Source of the DNA: Oleispirillum sp963668495
GTDB lineage: Bacteria > Pseudomonadota > Alphaproteobacteria > Rhodospirillales > Rhodospirillaceae
Direction of reading: 5' to 3'
Assembly (NCBI GenBank): GCA_963668495.1
Contig: OY764545.1
Location: 2,666,001-2,730,000 of the forward strand
Length of the DNA stretch: 64,000 bases
Shown: positions 18,557 through 27,995 of the stretch, piece by piece
Layout: the number at the start of each line of letters is the position of its first letter
How positions within the stretch are numbered: the first letter of the stretch is position 1
Position numbers and translations under genes: made by a program
Notes under the pieces: model-generated
Databases searched by the model: none
Seen by the model: only the letters and a program-made list of their open reading frames with translations
What the model was told of the DNA's origin: nothing

Positions 18557-19026
18557 GCATGCCCCCCATCCGTATCGGTTTCATTCTTTTCAGAAACCGT
18601 CATATCCAAAAAGCTTTTGACCTCGACCCGAACAGCCCCACCATCCTGCGGCGAATCCTTATACCGGGATGGACGCAATGCTTTCAGGCGGAACATCAAC
18701 AAGCTGTCAGAAGTCTTGCAACGACTGCCAATCTGCTTGCCGCCATAAAAAATCGCTTCCTCTTCGCCGTTCAGCGCCCGGCGATCCGCCTCAGCCTCCA
18801 GCACTTCGACATAAGATTCCAAAGCCTGATCCCACGCGGCTGAGAACCGAGCATCACGTTCCCGTAGTTTCACCCAATGCTGCCGGGGCTTGCCGGATAC
18901 CAGTGCAGCCTGCCTTATACTGCCCGTCTCCATGAGGGCATTAAGGAATTTGTACCGTGGGTTCTGCGCCTTTTCTTGGGCATATCCCGCCCGTGGCTGA
19001 ACTTTACCTTGTTCATCTTGCTTCAT
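18553..19026 (-). CDS. terminase small subunit-like protein
   Basis: About 157 residues from the ATG at 19026 (MKQDEQGK). A helix-turn-helix region (FLNALMETGSIRQAALVSG, about residues 30-48, then WVKLRERDARF) fits the DNA-recognition domain of TerS proteins, followed by a helical stretch (YVEVLEAEADRRAL). It would recognise the packaging site and load the large subunit. It overlaps the upstream gene by 14 bases and terL by four, showing translational coupling. Confidence 0.75.
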   Translation of the reverse strand: MKQDEQGKVQPRAGYAQEKAQNPRYKFLNALMETGSIRQAALVSGKPRQHWVKLRERDARFSAAWDQALESYVEVLEAEADRRALNGEEEAIFYGGKQIGSRCKTSDSLLMFRLKALRPSRYKDSPQDGGAVRVEVKSFLDMTVSEKNETDTDGGHA

Positions 19027-19375
19027 ATCGCTTCCCCCCTTGTGCCAAGGACCGCTGACAGTCCCGGCGCATACGTTCGATTTCACCACGGGACGGCAAC
19101 ACACCGCAGGCAACCACATTCCGAATATATTTTTCCGCATAATCCTTTGTTACACATGTCAAAATATCAACAAACTCGCGCTGATAGATTGTAATATCCG
19201 ATGGTATATATCCCGGATATCCCTCAAGCATTTGTTGCCACAGCTCCTGCGCACATGCACGACTGCACATGACTTGCCCCATTTCTGCCTCCTGCAACAC
19301 AATTGACCTCCATTCATCTACAATACCGTGCAAACTATGCAGCACATTGCCCGCAGTCAACCCTTTTAGTGGCAT
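19013..19375 (-). CDS. hypothetical protein upstream of orphan terS
   Basis: About 120 residues from the ATG at 19375; an ATG at 19438 would add 21 residues. I recognise no domain. It is mainly helical, with several Cys and Met residues and a basic C-terminus (SRGEIERMRRDCQRSL). The overlap with terS and the divergence from the S24 repressor make it the first gene of a repressor-controlled terminase operon. Confidence 0.5.
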   Translation of the reverse strand: MPLKGLTAGNVLHSLHGIVDEWRSIVLQEAEMGQVMCSRACAQELWQQMLEGYPGYIPSDITIYQREFVDILTCVTKDYAEKYIRNVVACGVLPSRGEIERMRRDCQRSLAQGGKRYEAR

Positions 19376-19483
19376 TTCACTCAAGAAATGCCCGCGGCGA
19401 TACCGTAAACGCCCGCAATTCAACAAAAATAATTGCATTTTACAGGTGACACAGCACATAAAATCAGGCATATTACCCGCACC

Positions 19484-20170
19484 ATGAATATCGAACTGAA
19501 AGATCGCATCCGTGAACGCCTGAAAGACCTTGGCAAGACCGCCCGTGCGGCATCCATCGAGGCAGGCCTTCACCCCGACACCATTCGCAACGTCCTGCGT
19601 GAACGGTCCAAAAAACCCCGCGGCGACAGCTTGGTGAAGCTTGCGCGCGCCCTGAATGTCACGGTGGAATGGTTGATGGAAGGCGAAGACCCTTCCGTGC
19701 AGCCTCCGCAGCCGACACCGGAATTACCCGCAGCTCTATCGCCCCCTGATTTGTCTTTGGACATGCCGCGCAACATCCCGATTCTGGGAACGGCAGCAGG
19801 GAGCTTAACCGGAGCCTTTCAGGTTGATTCCAACCCGATTGATTACGTCAGACGCCCCCCGGGGCTTGAAGGGGCTCGGGATGTTTACGCGCTTTATGTC
19901 GTCGGCAACAGCATGTCTCCGCGCTTTGAGGAAGGTGAGCTACTTTACGTCAGCGAACGCCGCCCGGCCCGCATCGGGGATTACGTTGTCATCCAAACCA
20001 CCGACACCCGTGACGGCAGCGTATCAGCCTATTGCAAACGCTTACGTAAACGTTGCGACAACAGCATAGAGGTCGAACAATACAACCCGGCGACCACCTT
20101 CACCTTGCAGATGTCTGAAATTCGGGCCATCCATCGGGTTCTGACCTTAAACGAATTATTTGGAGCCTAA
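19484..20170 (+). CDS. XRE-family/S24 LexA-like repressor
   Basis: A 228-residue repressor. Residues 1-65 are a helix-turn-helix domain (ARAASIEAGLHPDTIRNVL, about residues 17-35). The linker is Pro-rich, and residues about 105-228 are a LexA/CI S24 peptidase fold, with the active Ser in VVGNSMSP and a Lys in the YCKRLRK strand. Such proteins silence phage lytic genes and self-cleave with RecA after DNA damage. It is divergent from the terminase operon, with the intergenic region near 19440-19483 as probable operator. Two bases separate it from the next gene, so it may be cotranscribed with the secreted protein. Confidence 0.88.
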   Translation: MNIELKDRIRERLKDLGKTARAASIEAGLHPDTIRNVLRERSKKPRGDSLVKLARALNVTVEWLMEGEDPSVQPPQPTPELPAALSPPDLSLDMPRNIPILGTAAGSLTGAFQVDSNPIDYVRRPPGLEGARDVYALYVVGNSMSPRFEEGELLYVSERRPARIGDYVVIQTTDTRDGSVSAYCKRLRKRCDNSIEVEQYNPATTFTLQMSEIRAIHRVLTLNELFGA

Positions 20171-20172
20171 TC

Positions 20173-21531
20173 ATGCGCAGATTCGTCCGCAGTCCGGCAC
20201 GATCAACACTGCGGATGTGCTGTATTTTCGGCCTAAGCGGTATTGCCCTGCTTGGCACACAGCCCTATGCCAAGGCTGCATTTGAAACATGGTTGTATCC
20301 AGCCCCTCCCTTACCTTATTCCTGCGATACGGTCACATTTGAAAGGTCCGACCGCAGGGACGAAGTGGTCAGTGCCGTTCGCTCCCTGATGGAGAAACAC
20401 CTGTCCGATAGTGGTGCCTGCACCCCTACGGCACCATCTGCCCTCAACATTGTTGTATCCAAATTAGACACAACAGCCACAGTTGCCCCGGACGGAAGCG
20501 GACAAGCCAAAGCAGACATTCTGTATCGGGTCACAGACTCAAACGGGCGTGTTTTGCTGAATGACCGCATCCATACGACGGCAAGCGTGACGATCGAAGA
20601 ATCGTTGCGTCTGCAACAAAGCAGCAAACGCGCCGCGCGGTATCGGGCTTTTACCGCGAACCTGTCGAAGATGCTGATCTATGTTGGCATGGCGGTTAAT
20701 GCTCCAGGCTCCACACCGACATCCTACCGTTTACCCAAAGTGGTTCTGAAGCACCCGCTTGAAACAAAGCACCGAACAAGCGGCCTTGCCGAGCGCTTCG
20801 CGGAAACAGCCGCATTATTGCAAGCCCCCGAGTTCCCCATGACCGGCTATTACAGCATCAACAGCCTTTCCCTTAAACAAGCACGGGGCGCATTACGGGA
20901 TCAATCCGATATTCGGATGCGTCTGGGGTATACCTTATACAGTGATGCGGGCGTCCCTATTGCTTCCGCAACAGCCAATGCAAAAGCCGAAATCGAGAAA
21001 CAACCCGCCCTGACCCGTGGCTTGTCCCCTCTGGATGCAGCAACGGCAAAAGCAATTCAGACCGCAGTCAGAGAAACTGCGCCTGACCTGCTTGCACACT
21101 ATCGCGTATTTACCCAGCAAACTCAGCTTAGCCAAGGCATCCACATTCCCTACACCATGAAGGGCTTGAAATCTGTGGGGGCTTCCGTCGATCAGGGCCT
21201 ACTGGCTCATTTACGAAACTGGACACAAGCCGATACTCCGTTTGCCAAGACATGGGACGGCGGCACCCCCTTGACCATTCGGGTCGACAGCATTCAAACC
21301 AAGCTAACACCAGCATCGCATGGTGGAAGAGTTTCCATCGTCGGCACCTATTCCATACTGTCGGATGATGGCTCCCCCCTGTTGATCACACGCCAGACCG
21401 GAACTGCTGAATTTGACAAACACCCGACCCGGCAGCAAACACAGGATGCAGTCTCTCACGCCCGACAGATTGCCCTGATGAAAAGCTGGGCAGGACTGCT
21501 GCAACAGCTACAAAACACACCCAATCTGTAA
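20173..21531 (+). CDS. secreted hypothetical protein, 452 aa
   Basis: The N-terminus (basic start, hydrophobic stretch near residues 14-30, then an AKA cleavage site) is a signal peptide. The mature protein has alternating beta-rich segments and two similar halves around VLKHPLETKH, but no domain I know. Repeated phrases about derived strings (TVAPDGSGQAKADILYRV, SDAGVPIASATANAKAE) suggest two copies of one envelope domain. It starts two bases after the repressor gene, so it may share its promoter. Confidence 0.65.
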   Translation: MRRFVRSPARSTLRMCCIFGLSGIALLGTQPYAKAAFETWLYPAPPLPYSCDTVTFERSDRRDEVVSAVRSLMEKHLSDSGACTPTAPSALNIVVSKLDTTATVAPDGSGQAKADILYRVTDSNGRVLLNDRIHTTASVTIEESLRLQQSSKRAARYRAFTANLSKMLIYVGMAVNAPGSTPTSYRLPKVVLKHPLETKHRTSGLAERFAETAALLQAPEFPMTGYYSINSLSLKQARGALRDQSDIRMRLGYTLYSDAGVPIASATANAKAEIEKQPALTRGLSPLDAATAKAIQTAVRETAPDLLAHYRVFTQQTQLSQGIHIPYTMKGLKSVGASVDQGLLAHLRNWTQADTPFAKTWDGGTPLTIRVDSIQTKLTPASHGGRVSIVGTYSILSDDGSPLLITRQTGTAEFDKHPTRQQTQDAVSHARQIALMKSWAGLLQQLQNTPNL

Positions 21532-21602
21532 TCGTGCATATTGCCAATCGGTTTTGGGTATGCTCTGTTGGCGAAACATGGAATTGACCTCAGGAGCCGA
21601 CC

Positions 21603-22070
21603 ATGACGCGCCGTTTTTCTGACCCTTCTGACTTGAACGCATCCCATCCAAAGCCGAGCCTGCGCCCCGCCGCAGCACAGCCTTCCACTGTGCCATCATC
21701 CCCATTCACACCATGGGAAGGCCAAACCGGTGGAAAAACATCGGCTCAGGCCATGTCTGAGGCCAACACGGCATGGAACCCAAGGCCAGCGAGTGCGCCG
21801 ATTACGGACCCGGCCTTATTAAAGCAACACGCGTGGCAGGACCATTTACCTACACCCACAGACGAATCCTCCGGCTTTACGGATGCGGATGCTTTACTGC
21901 GGCAAATGGGACTTCCTCCCCTGAAAAAGCCTCAATCCACACCACCTGTGGATAAGCCGTTTGTGGAGCCCCTTCCCGCATCTGCGGCAGAGTTCTCGCC
22001 GCCACGTCCAACACGTCGGGAACCGGTGCGTTTTGCCCATATTCCCAAAGATGACTCTACGGATGCTTGA
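21603..22070 (+). CDS. proline-rich hypothetical protein, 155 aa
   Basis: A Pro/Ser/Ala-rich and probably disordered protein with no signal peptide or membrane segment. AGGAG lies upstream of the ATG. It ends immediately before the transporter-like gene, with which it may form an operon. Confidence 0.6.
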   Translation: MTRRFSDPSDLNASHPKPSLRPAAAQPSTVPSSPFTPWEGQTGGKTSAQAMSEANTAWNPRPASAPITDPALLKQHAWQDHLPTPTDESSGFTDADALLRQMGLPPLKKPQSTPPVDKPFVEPLPASAAEFSPPRPTRREPVRFAHIPKDDSTDA

Positions 22071-22120
22071 CCTCTAACCACTACCAATCCTGCACCGCCG
22101 ACGACAACAAAGGCCACATC

Positions 22121-23122
22121 ATGTCCTATATCCACCGTGCTATGTCTTCACTCCTCAAGGCTGCGAAAGATACCCTTCGCGTTGCACGGGATTTGTACAT
22201 GATCATGATCCCGGTCATGATTCTGGTCAAAATCCTTCAGGATGCGGACCTGATTCAATATGTGGCCCTGCCGTTGGAACCGATTATGTCACTGGTCGGT
22301 TTACCGCCAGAGATGGGAATTGCGTGGGCAGCGGCTTTACTCAACAATATGTATTCCGGCCTCATCATTTTCTTGCAACTGGCCCAATACAACCCGGATG
22401 CCCTGACCACCGCCAACGTCACCATACTTGGCGGTATGATGCTGATTGCCCACGGTATTCCGGTTGAATGCGGGGTCGCCCGCCGTTGTGGCGCTCGTTT
22501 TCTGACCCAAGCCGCCATACGCATCGGCACGGCAATCGTCTTTGGCCTCATCATGCATGCTTTGTCTGCATCCTTTGGCTACTTGGACCACCCGGCGACG
22601 ATCCCCCTGCCATTTGACAGCAGCACAACTGCAGCAAGCTGGCTGGATTGGGCCATGATTGAAGGCGAAAAGCTGCTATGGATCGCATTGATCATCTTTG
22701 CACTGATTGTTTGCATGGATATTCTGCGTTTCTTGGGCGTGCTCAACCTGATCAATACCATCATGTCCCCGTTGATGCGCCTGATCGGTGTCAGTCGCAA
22801 AGCAGCTTCCATTAATGTTGTCGGCCTGACGCTGGGCCTGTCCTATGGGTCCGGCATTATCATTCAGGAAGCCAAAAAGGGGGAACTGACGACAGAAGAC
22901 GTGTTTTTCTCTCTGTCATTTATGGGGATTTGCCACTCTTTGATTGAGGACGTATTGCTGGTCGCATTGGTTGGCGGGGATATTTTCAGCTTATTGGTCA
23001 TCAGGACTCTGATCTGCCTTGGCATTATGACCATACTGGTTCAAACCGTTCGCCATATGCCGAATAAGCTTAAGCAACGTCTGCTGTGGGTTCCGCCAAA
23101 GGCATCACCCGCCGAGACATAA
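22121..23122 (+). CDS. nucleoside-recognition-domain membrane protein
   Basis: About 333 residues with eight or so membrane helices. Two Gate/nucleoside-recognition halves are visible: one around YMIMIPVMILVKIL and LLNNMYSGLII, the other around LWIALIIFALIVCMDIL and GLTLGLSYGSGIIIQE. Proteins of this type resemble SpmA/SpmB and FeoB gate domains; the transported molecule is unknown. The ATG at 22121 was preferred over a TTG at 22067, which only lengthens the hydrophilic start. Confidence 0.8.
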   Translation: MSYIHRAMSSLLKAAKDTLRVARDLYMIMIPVMILVKILQDADLIQYVALPLEPIMSLVGLPPEMGIAWAAALLNNMYSGLIIFLQLAQYNPDALTTANVTILGGMMLIAHGIPVECGVARRCGARFLTQAAIRIGTAIVFGLIMHALSASFGYLDHPATIPLPFDSSTTAASWLDWAMIEGEKLLWIALIIFALIVCMDILRFLGVLNLINTIMSPLMRLIGVSRKAASINVVGLTLGLSYGSGIIIQEAKKGELTTEDVFFSLSFMGICHSLIEDVLLVALVGGDIFSLLVIRTLICLGIMTILVQTVRHMPNKLKQRLLWVPPKASPAET

Positions 23123-23143
23123 GCTCCCGGCAAGACCGGCTAC

Positions 23144-24952
23144 CTACATCACGATGTCTTCGAAAAACTGGAACGGCATCGGGCGGGCATAATAGTAGCC
23201 CTGTAACAGCTCTGCCCGAAGTTCTCGGCATTTTTCGGCTTGCTCGATGTTTTCGATGCCTTCCACCACCACGCCGTAATCCATCTCATGGGCCAAGGAA
23301 ATCAACGCCCCCAACATACGGGTATCCTTTTCCTTGCTTGGCACGGCCTCCAGAAATGATTTGTCGACCTTCAACGTTGAAATCGGCAACACCTTCAGAT
23401 AGGACAACGAGGAATAACCCGTTCCGAAATCATCCAATGCAATCGACACTCCCATGCTGGACAATTCCTCGACCTTGGAATGGGATTGTTCAAGATTGTC
23501 GATCAGCATGCTTTCGGTAATTTCAATCTCTAACCGCTCCGGCAGCAGTTTTGACCGCTCCAAAAGATCACGAAACCAATCCACAAAATGATCGGATCGC
23601 AGTTGGGCGGCGGAAATATTGACGGAAAGCCGAACATCGGACGACGCCATGACCCCGCGCATAAAATCAAAACAGGCCCGCTCGATCACCATATCCCCAA
23701 TCGGGGCAATTAGCCCGGTCCCCTCTGCAACATCCAAGAACTCACCCGGCGGCAACAACCCACGCACCGGATGCTGCCACCGCATCAGGGCTTCGGCTCC
23801 GATAATATCGCCATGCACGGAACAAACCTGCGGCTGATAAAACACCTGAAAGCCACAGGAATCGAGAGATCGACGCAAATCGCGTTCTGTCTCTACCCAC
23901 CGTACCAATTGCTGCTGTAAATCTTCAGAATAATACCGCACACAATTGCGACCACTTTTTTTGGCGCGATACATAGCCAAGTCTGCACATTTCAGCAATT
24001 CATCGGCATGGCTTGCATTGTTGGGCAGGACCGCTATGCCGATGCTGGCTGTTGCTGAAAGTTGGGTGCCACCCTGCTGAACAGGGGCCGCGATCGCCCG
24101 GATTAAGCGTTCCGCCAACAGGTGAACGCTATCCCCCTCATGATCGTAAGTCGCAATAAGCGCAAATTCATCACCACCAAGCCGAAACAACACATCTCCG
24201 GCACGAACCAATTGTTCCAAACGGGTGGAAATCTGTTGCAGAAGTCCATCCCCGCATTCATGGCCATAAGCATCGTTTATGCGTTTGAAGTCATCCAAAT
24301 CCAACAGGAGTAGCGCCAGTGGAACGTTTGCGCGCAAGGCCCTTGGCACCATTTCCCGCAAAATTCGGTCAAAGCTTTTACGGTTATACAGACCAGTTAA
24401 CGTATCCCGTTCTGACAGGTCGCGCACGCGCTCCAGACTGCGCATTAACTCCAGCTCCATATTGTGCCGAATCCGCGCATGAATGACGGAGCGCACCAGT
24501 CGCTTGGTGGTGATTTCATTCTTTAGCAGAAAATCCTGCGCGCCCGCTTCTATACAGCTTAGGCTAACCGCATCATCGTCCAGCCCACTCACCATGATGA
24601 TAGCTGTCGAACCTCGCCGCCGCGCGTTCATCAGTCGCAACACCTCCAACCCGTCCATATCCGGCAGGCGGAAATCCAAAAGCACCACATCAAAGTTCTC
24701 ATGAGCATAATGCTCTAGGGCAGCATTGGCGGTAGAGGCTTCAACCGTATGAACTTTCCCTTCCCATGCGCGCAATTCACGGATAACAGCCAAACGGTCG
24801 ATGGCATCATCATCCACCACCAATACCCGCATCTCGTTCAATACCGGAGACCGTTGACGGTCAAATGACGCATCATCAAGCCCCCCGTTTTCGACGGGGA
24901 CAGGTGAAAAGCTGTCTTGCATTTGCGTTACCTGAGACATCGCCAGCCTCAC
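23144..24952 (-). CDS. response regulator with GGDEF and EAL domains
   Basis: A 602-residue protein. REC domain: residues about 42-165, with phosphoacceptor Asp near 93 (VVLLDFRLPD). GGDEF domain: about 180-340, with an intact GGDEF (about 259-263) and an RxxD inhibitory site five residues before it. EAL domain: about 360-600, with EAL at about 387-389 and the DDFGTGYSS loop. It could make and break cyclic di-GMP, and both halves look active. The GTG start overlaps the preceding regulator by four bases, so phosphorylation by the kinase at 25370 is likely. Confidence 0.93.
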   Translation of the reverse strand: MRLAMSQVTQMQDSFSPVPVENGGLDDASFDRQRSPVLNEMRVLVVDDDAIDRLAVIRELRAWEGKVHTVEASTANAALEHYAHENFDVVLLDFRLPDMDGLEVLRLMNARRRGSTAIIMVSGLDDDAVSLSCIEAGAQDFLLKNEITTKRLVRSVIHARIRHNMELELMRSLERVRDLSERDTLTGLYNRKSFDRILREMVPRALRANVPLALLLLDLDDFKRINDAYGHECGDGLLQQISTRLEQLVRAGDVLFRLGGDEFALIATYDHEGDSVHLLAERLIRAIAAPVQQGGTQLSATASIGIAVLPNNASHADELLKCADLAMYRAKKSGRNCVRYYSEDLQQQLVRWVETERDLRRSLDSCGFQVFYQPQVCSVHGDIIGAEALMRWQHPVRGLLPPGEFLDVAEGTGLIAPIGDMVIERACFDFMRGVMASSDVRLSVNISAAQLRSDHFVDWFRDLLERSKLLPERLEIEITESMLIDNLEQSHSKVEELSSMGVSIALDDFGTGYSSLSYLKVLPISTLKVDKSFLEAVPSKEKDTRMLGALISLAHEMDYGVVVEGIENIEQAEKCRELRAELLQGYYYARPMPFQFFEDIVM

Positions 24953-25389
24953 GTTGCTTTATGGGGCAGTTCCACAATTTGCCAATAGCCATTTAGCATA
25001 TCAACAAGCCGGTCAAAACTTCCAGTTAATTCGCTTTTTACGATATACCCCGCCACGTTGAGATCATAGGCAGCCATCATGTCCTCATCTGATTTGGATG
25101 TTGTCAGGACAAATACAACCGACTTCTTGAAAGCTGCATCGGATCGCAATACCTGAAGGAATTCAAGCCCTCCCATGCGGGGCATATTCAAATCCAGCAA
25201 AATAAGGTACGGCATCTTTACTTTACCTGAGCGCAACAGCTTCAGCCCCTCCACACCATCGCATGCACGAATAAGTGGATTGGATATACGCCGCTGTTTC
25301 ATGGCGCGTTTAACCCCCAATGCATCAACGTCATCATCCTCAACCAACAGCAACGAGACAACTTTGGGTTCATTGTTTTTTCCGGGCAT
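24949..25389 (-). CDS. single-domain response regulator
   Basis: A 146-residue receiver domain of the Rcp1-like type (LLVEDDDVDALGVKRA; phosphoacceptor Asp in LILLDLNMPRMGG near residue 68; TTSKSDED with conserved Thr; conserved Lys in YIVKSELT). There is no output domain. It overlaps the kinase gene by 20 bases and the GGDEF-EAL gene by four, so it probably relays phosphate between them. Confidence 0.93.
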   Translation of the reverse strand: MPGKNNEPKVVSLLLVEDDDVDALGVKRAMKQRRISNPLIRACDGVEGLKLLRSGKVKMPYLILLDLNMPRMGGLEFLQVLRSDAAFKKSVVFVLTTSKSDEDMMAAYDLNVAGYIVKSELTGSFDRLVDMLNGYWQIVELPHKAT

Positions 25390-27562
25390 CCAAAATTCTC
25401 CTTAACTTTGCCTCCTTGGGCCAGATCACCGTAAATGTGGTTCCACTGCGCCCATCTGAGTCCACAGAGATATCGCCTTCATATGTGTCCAAAATGCGGC
25501 GAATAATAGCCAGCCCCATACCACTGCCTTCGACCTCGTCCCTTGGCTTCAAGGTCTGGAACAAGGCAAAAATGCGCTTATGGAAGCGTTCAGGGATTCC
25601 AGGACCGTCATCTGATACCCGGATGCAATAATCGGCCGATTGCTCTGTAATTGTTACGGTGGAAACTCCATCATCTTTCAGGCGATGCTTGACCGCGTTG
25701 CCCAACAGGTTTCTGAGAATAATGGTCAGTGGTGTTGTCAAAGTACAAACCAGCGGCAAATCACAGTCAACTTTCAGTGTGTATGCTTCCGGTGGGGCAC
25801 TCATTTCAAAGCAATCCCGACAGATTTCCGCCAAATTGATTGTTTCAAAATCACCCTCGATGCGCCCGACCCGTGAATATTCAAGCAAGTCATCCAAAAG
25901 GTGTTCCATGCGGTGTATACGCTTGCCCATCAAGTCCAGATACCCGGCGACTTCCTCAGGCACATCCCCTTGCATATCCTGCTGTATCCAGTCCGCAAGC
26001 TGGCTAATCCCGCGTAATGGGGACCGCAAATCATGGGAGGCAACATAGGCAAACGTCATCAAGTCTGCGTTACTGCGCTCCAGCTCCGCTGCCTGAGACG
26101 ACAGCCGCTGCTCCTGCTGTTTTTGTTCGGTAATGTCGGTCACGGTGAAGCACAACCCTCCACCGTCCTGACCATCCAGCCCCTCGGTAACGGCGACATT
26201 GACCAAGGCATCAAACGGTTCGGCCTTATACCGCGTCAATCGGGTTTCACAGCTATACACGCCAAGGTCTATGTGGTTTTCAACACCCATATTGATGGCT
26301 TCAAAGTCTTCCTGGCTTGGAAACAAGAAACGGAAGGGCTGACCGGCAAGCTCATCATAGGCATAGCCAATTTTAACGCATAGGGCCTCGTTCATTTCGA
26401 CCAGATGCCCAGCCCGAATAATGCCGATACCAATAGGGGCCGCACGCAAAACAGAAGCAATCCGGCTTTCCTGAGCCAGTTTTTCATCGGTGATGTGCTG
26501 TAACTCTTCCTGCCGCGCCAATTTAGCCTGTGATCGCGACAGCAAGGCAATTGCCAAAATCGCGAAACAGACCATGCCCCCACCAAAAACCGCCATGGTC
26601 ATATGCTGGCTTAAGATAGACAGAGCCTCTACCTCGTCCATTTTGACAATCAGCACCCATTCCGTGCCCGGCAGGTGCGTACTGACGGCAAGAACTGGGA
26701 CGTCTCGGTAATCATTGCCCTGCACCACGCCTTCCGCACCACGCAAACCCATGGCAGCAGGCAAAATCGGAGACGACATAGGCAACGTATGAGTTAACGG
26801 CAAAGCATCCAGATGCCGCAAAGGGGATAGAAACCGAATGGTTTCCCCTTCCCGCCGAACCAGCAAGGACTCATAGGTTTGACTTGGTATGGGAATATCC
26901 TGCAACGACGGATAAAATTCCAACCTTGGATCAACCACCAAGACCAACGACAAGCCATAACGCTCTTCAGGCTCACCAACAAATAAAGGAGCCGCAACCT
27001 CCATAATCGGCAACAAATCACTATCCAAATGCAACTTGCCAAGAACAGGCTGACGAATTCGCCACGCTTCCTGTACGGTCTGCACATCTAAACCGGACGG
27101 GTCTGGATCCGCAGAACAACATGAAACCAAGGCAACAACATCCTGCCCTGAGCGATCAACGATACGAATATTTTTGTATTCATAGGTAAGCTGCATGGGC
27201 AGAATCTGTTCATGCACAACCATGACCAATTTCTCATACCCTGAACCGGATACTGCGTTTTTTGCTTCAACCAAATCACGGATAGAGGAGCGCAACACCG
27301 GGTTCAGCGCCAGCATTTCGGCATCACGAAGCCGATTGGCCCGCCAGTCCACAATGCTGCGGGTTTTCAGACGGGCAATTCCCTGTAAGGTCTGTTCGAT
27401 ATTTTGGCGATAGTTGTAACGCTGCGCATCGACATAAAGCCAGCCGCCAACGACAAAAACCACCAAAACCAGAACCCAGAGAATCCGTGTCATACGTGCC
27501 AAATGGTTCACTTTGACCTCGCCGCTCTGGACTGAGTACAGCCGTAATGCACGATATTTCAA
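25370..27562 (-). CDS. membrane sensor histidine kinase with PAS domain
   Basis: A 730-residue kinase. TM1 is near residues 27-45, a periplasmic sensor covers about 46-320, TM2 about 322-344, PAS about 365-480, HisKA with phosphoacceptor His near 510 (YVASHDLRSPLRG), and HATPase about 605-720 (NLLGNAVKH, DDGPGIP, GSGMGLAI). The HisKA/HATPase type resembles phytochrome-like and ETR kinases that pair with Rcp1-like regulators, matching the next gene. The periplasmic ligand is unknown. Confidence 0.93.
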   Translation of the reverse strand: MKYRALRLYSVQSGEVKVNHLARMTRILWVLVLVVFVVGGWLYVDAQRYNYRQNIEQTLQGIARLKTRSIVDWRANRLRDAEMLALNPVLRSSIRDLVEAKNAVSGSGYEKLVMVVHEQILPMQLTYEYKNIRIVDRSGQDVVALVSCCSADPDPSGLDVQTVQEAWRIRQPVLGKLHLDSDLLPIMEVAAPLFVGEPEERYGLSLVLVVDPRLEFYPSLQDIPIPSQTYESLLVRREGETIRFLSPLRHLDALPLTHTLPMSSPILPAAMGLRGAEGVVQGNDYRDVPVLAVSTHLPGTEWVLIVKMDEVEALSILSQHMTMAVFGGGMVCFAILAIALLSRSQAKLARQEELQHITDEKLAQESRIASVLRAAPIGIGIIRAGHLVEMNEALCVKIGYAYDELAGQPFRFLFPSQEDFEAINMGVENHIDLGVYSCETRLTRYKAEPFDALVNVAVTEGLDGQDGGGLCFTVTDITEQKQQEQRLSSQAAELERSNADLMTFAYVASHDLRSPLRGISQLADWIQQDMQGDVPEEVAGYLDLMGKRIHRMEHLLDDLLEYSRVGRIEGDFETINLAEICRDCFEMSAPPEAYTLKVDCDLPLVCTLTTPLTIILRNLLGNAVKHRLKDDGVSTVTITEQSADYCIRVSDDGPGIPERFHKRIFALFQTLKPRDEVEGSGMGLAIIRRILDTYEGDISVDSDGRSGTTFTVIWPKEAKLRRILDARKKQ

Positions 27563-27784
27563 GGCATTATTCTAACACAACACGCGAACAAAACACGGGA
27601 TAATCGCATTTCAGGCAGATCAACACCCGCTGGTCGTTTATTTCGCTCCTTCTTATATGGTCAATTCATTTCGCATATACAGGGCATGACTAAAATTAGG
27701 GACGGAGGACCGAACAAAACACACCCAACCCAAGATTGATAATCTCTGTGGTAAAGTGAAATAAAGCGTAAGAATCGAGGCAAA

Positions 27785-27812
27785 CAAAAAGGCCTGACAC
27801 AGGGTCAAGCCT
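27785..27812 (-). terminator. terminator of the original tRNA-Phe gene
   Basis: The nine-pair stem AGGCCTGAC/GTCAAGCCT (one G-U pair) has a run of T on its minus-strand 3' side. It lies 24 bases past the CCA end of the tRNA fragment, so this side is the ancestral chromosomal flank. Confidence 0.8.
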
Positions 27813-27835
27813 CGACATGCTTTAAGCAAAAAAAA

Positions 27836-27881
27836 TGGTGCCCGGGGGCGGACTCGAACCACCGACACACGGATTTTCAAT
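27836..27881 (-). repeat. attachment-site copy 1: 3' fragment of tRNA-Phe
   Basis: Reads on the minus strand from the anticodon loop (TTGAAAATCC) through the variable and T arms to CCCGGGCACCA. It is 45/46 identical to the copy at 29407 and has no 5' half, so it is not a functional tRNA. It marks the left border of the small element. Confidence 0.9.
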
Positions 27882-27924
27882 TAAATATTATTTGTTTAAA
27901 TACAATAGCTTCCAGAAAAAATTC

Positions 27925-27973
27925 TGCAAAACAGCCTACGAAGAATCAATAACTTAGCATCAATTTGTAAAAC
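27925..27973. repeat. arm-type motif pair, left end of small element
   Basis: TGCAAAAC (27925-27932) and TGTAAAAC (27966-27973) flank an AATCAATnACTTA block that is also present at 29516 in the prophage end. They are probably integrase arm-binding sites. Confidence 0.55.
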
Positions 27974-27995
27974 TCTAAAACATGCTTATCATGTA

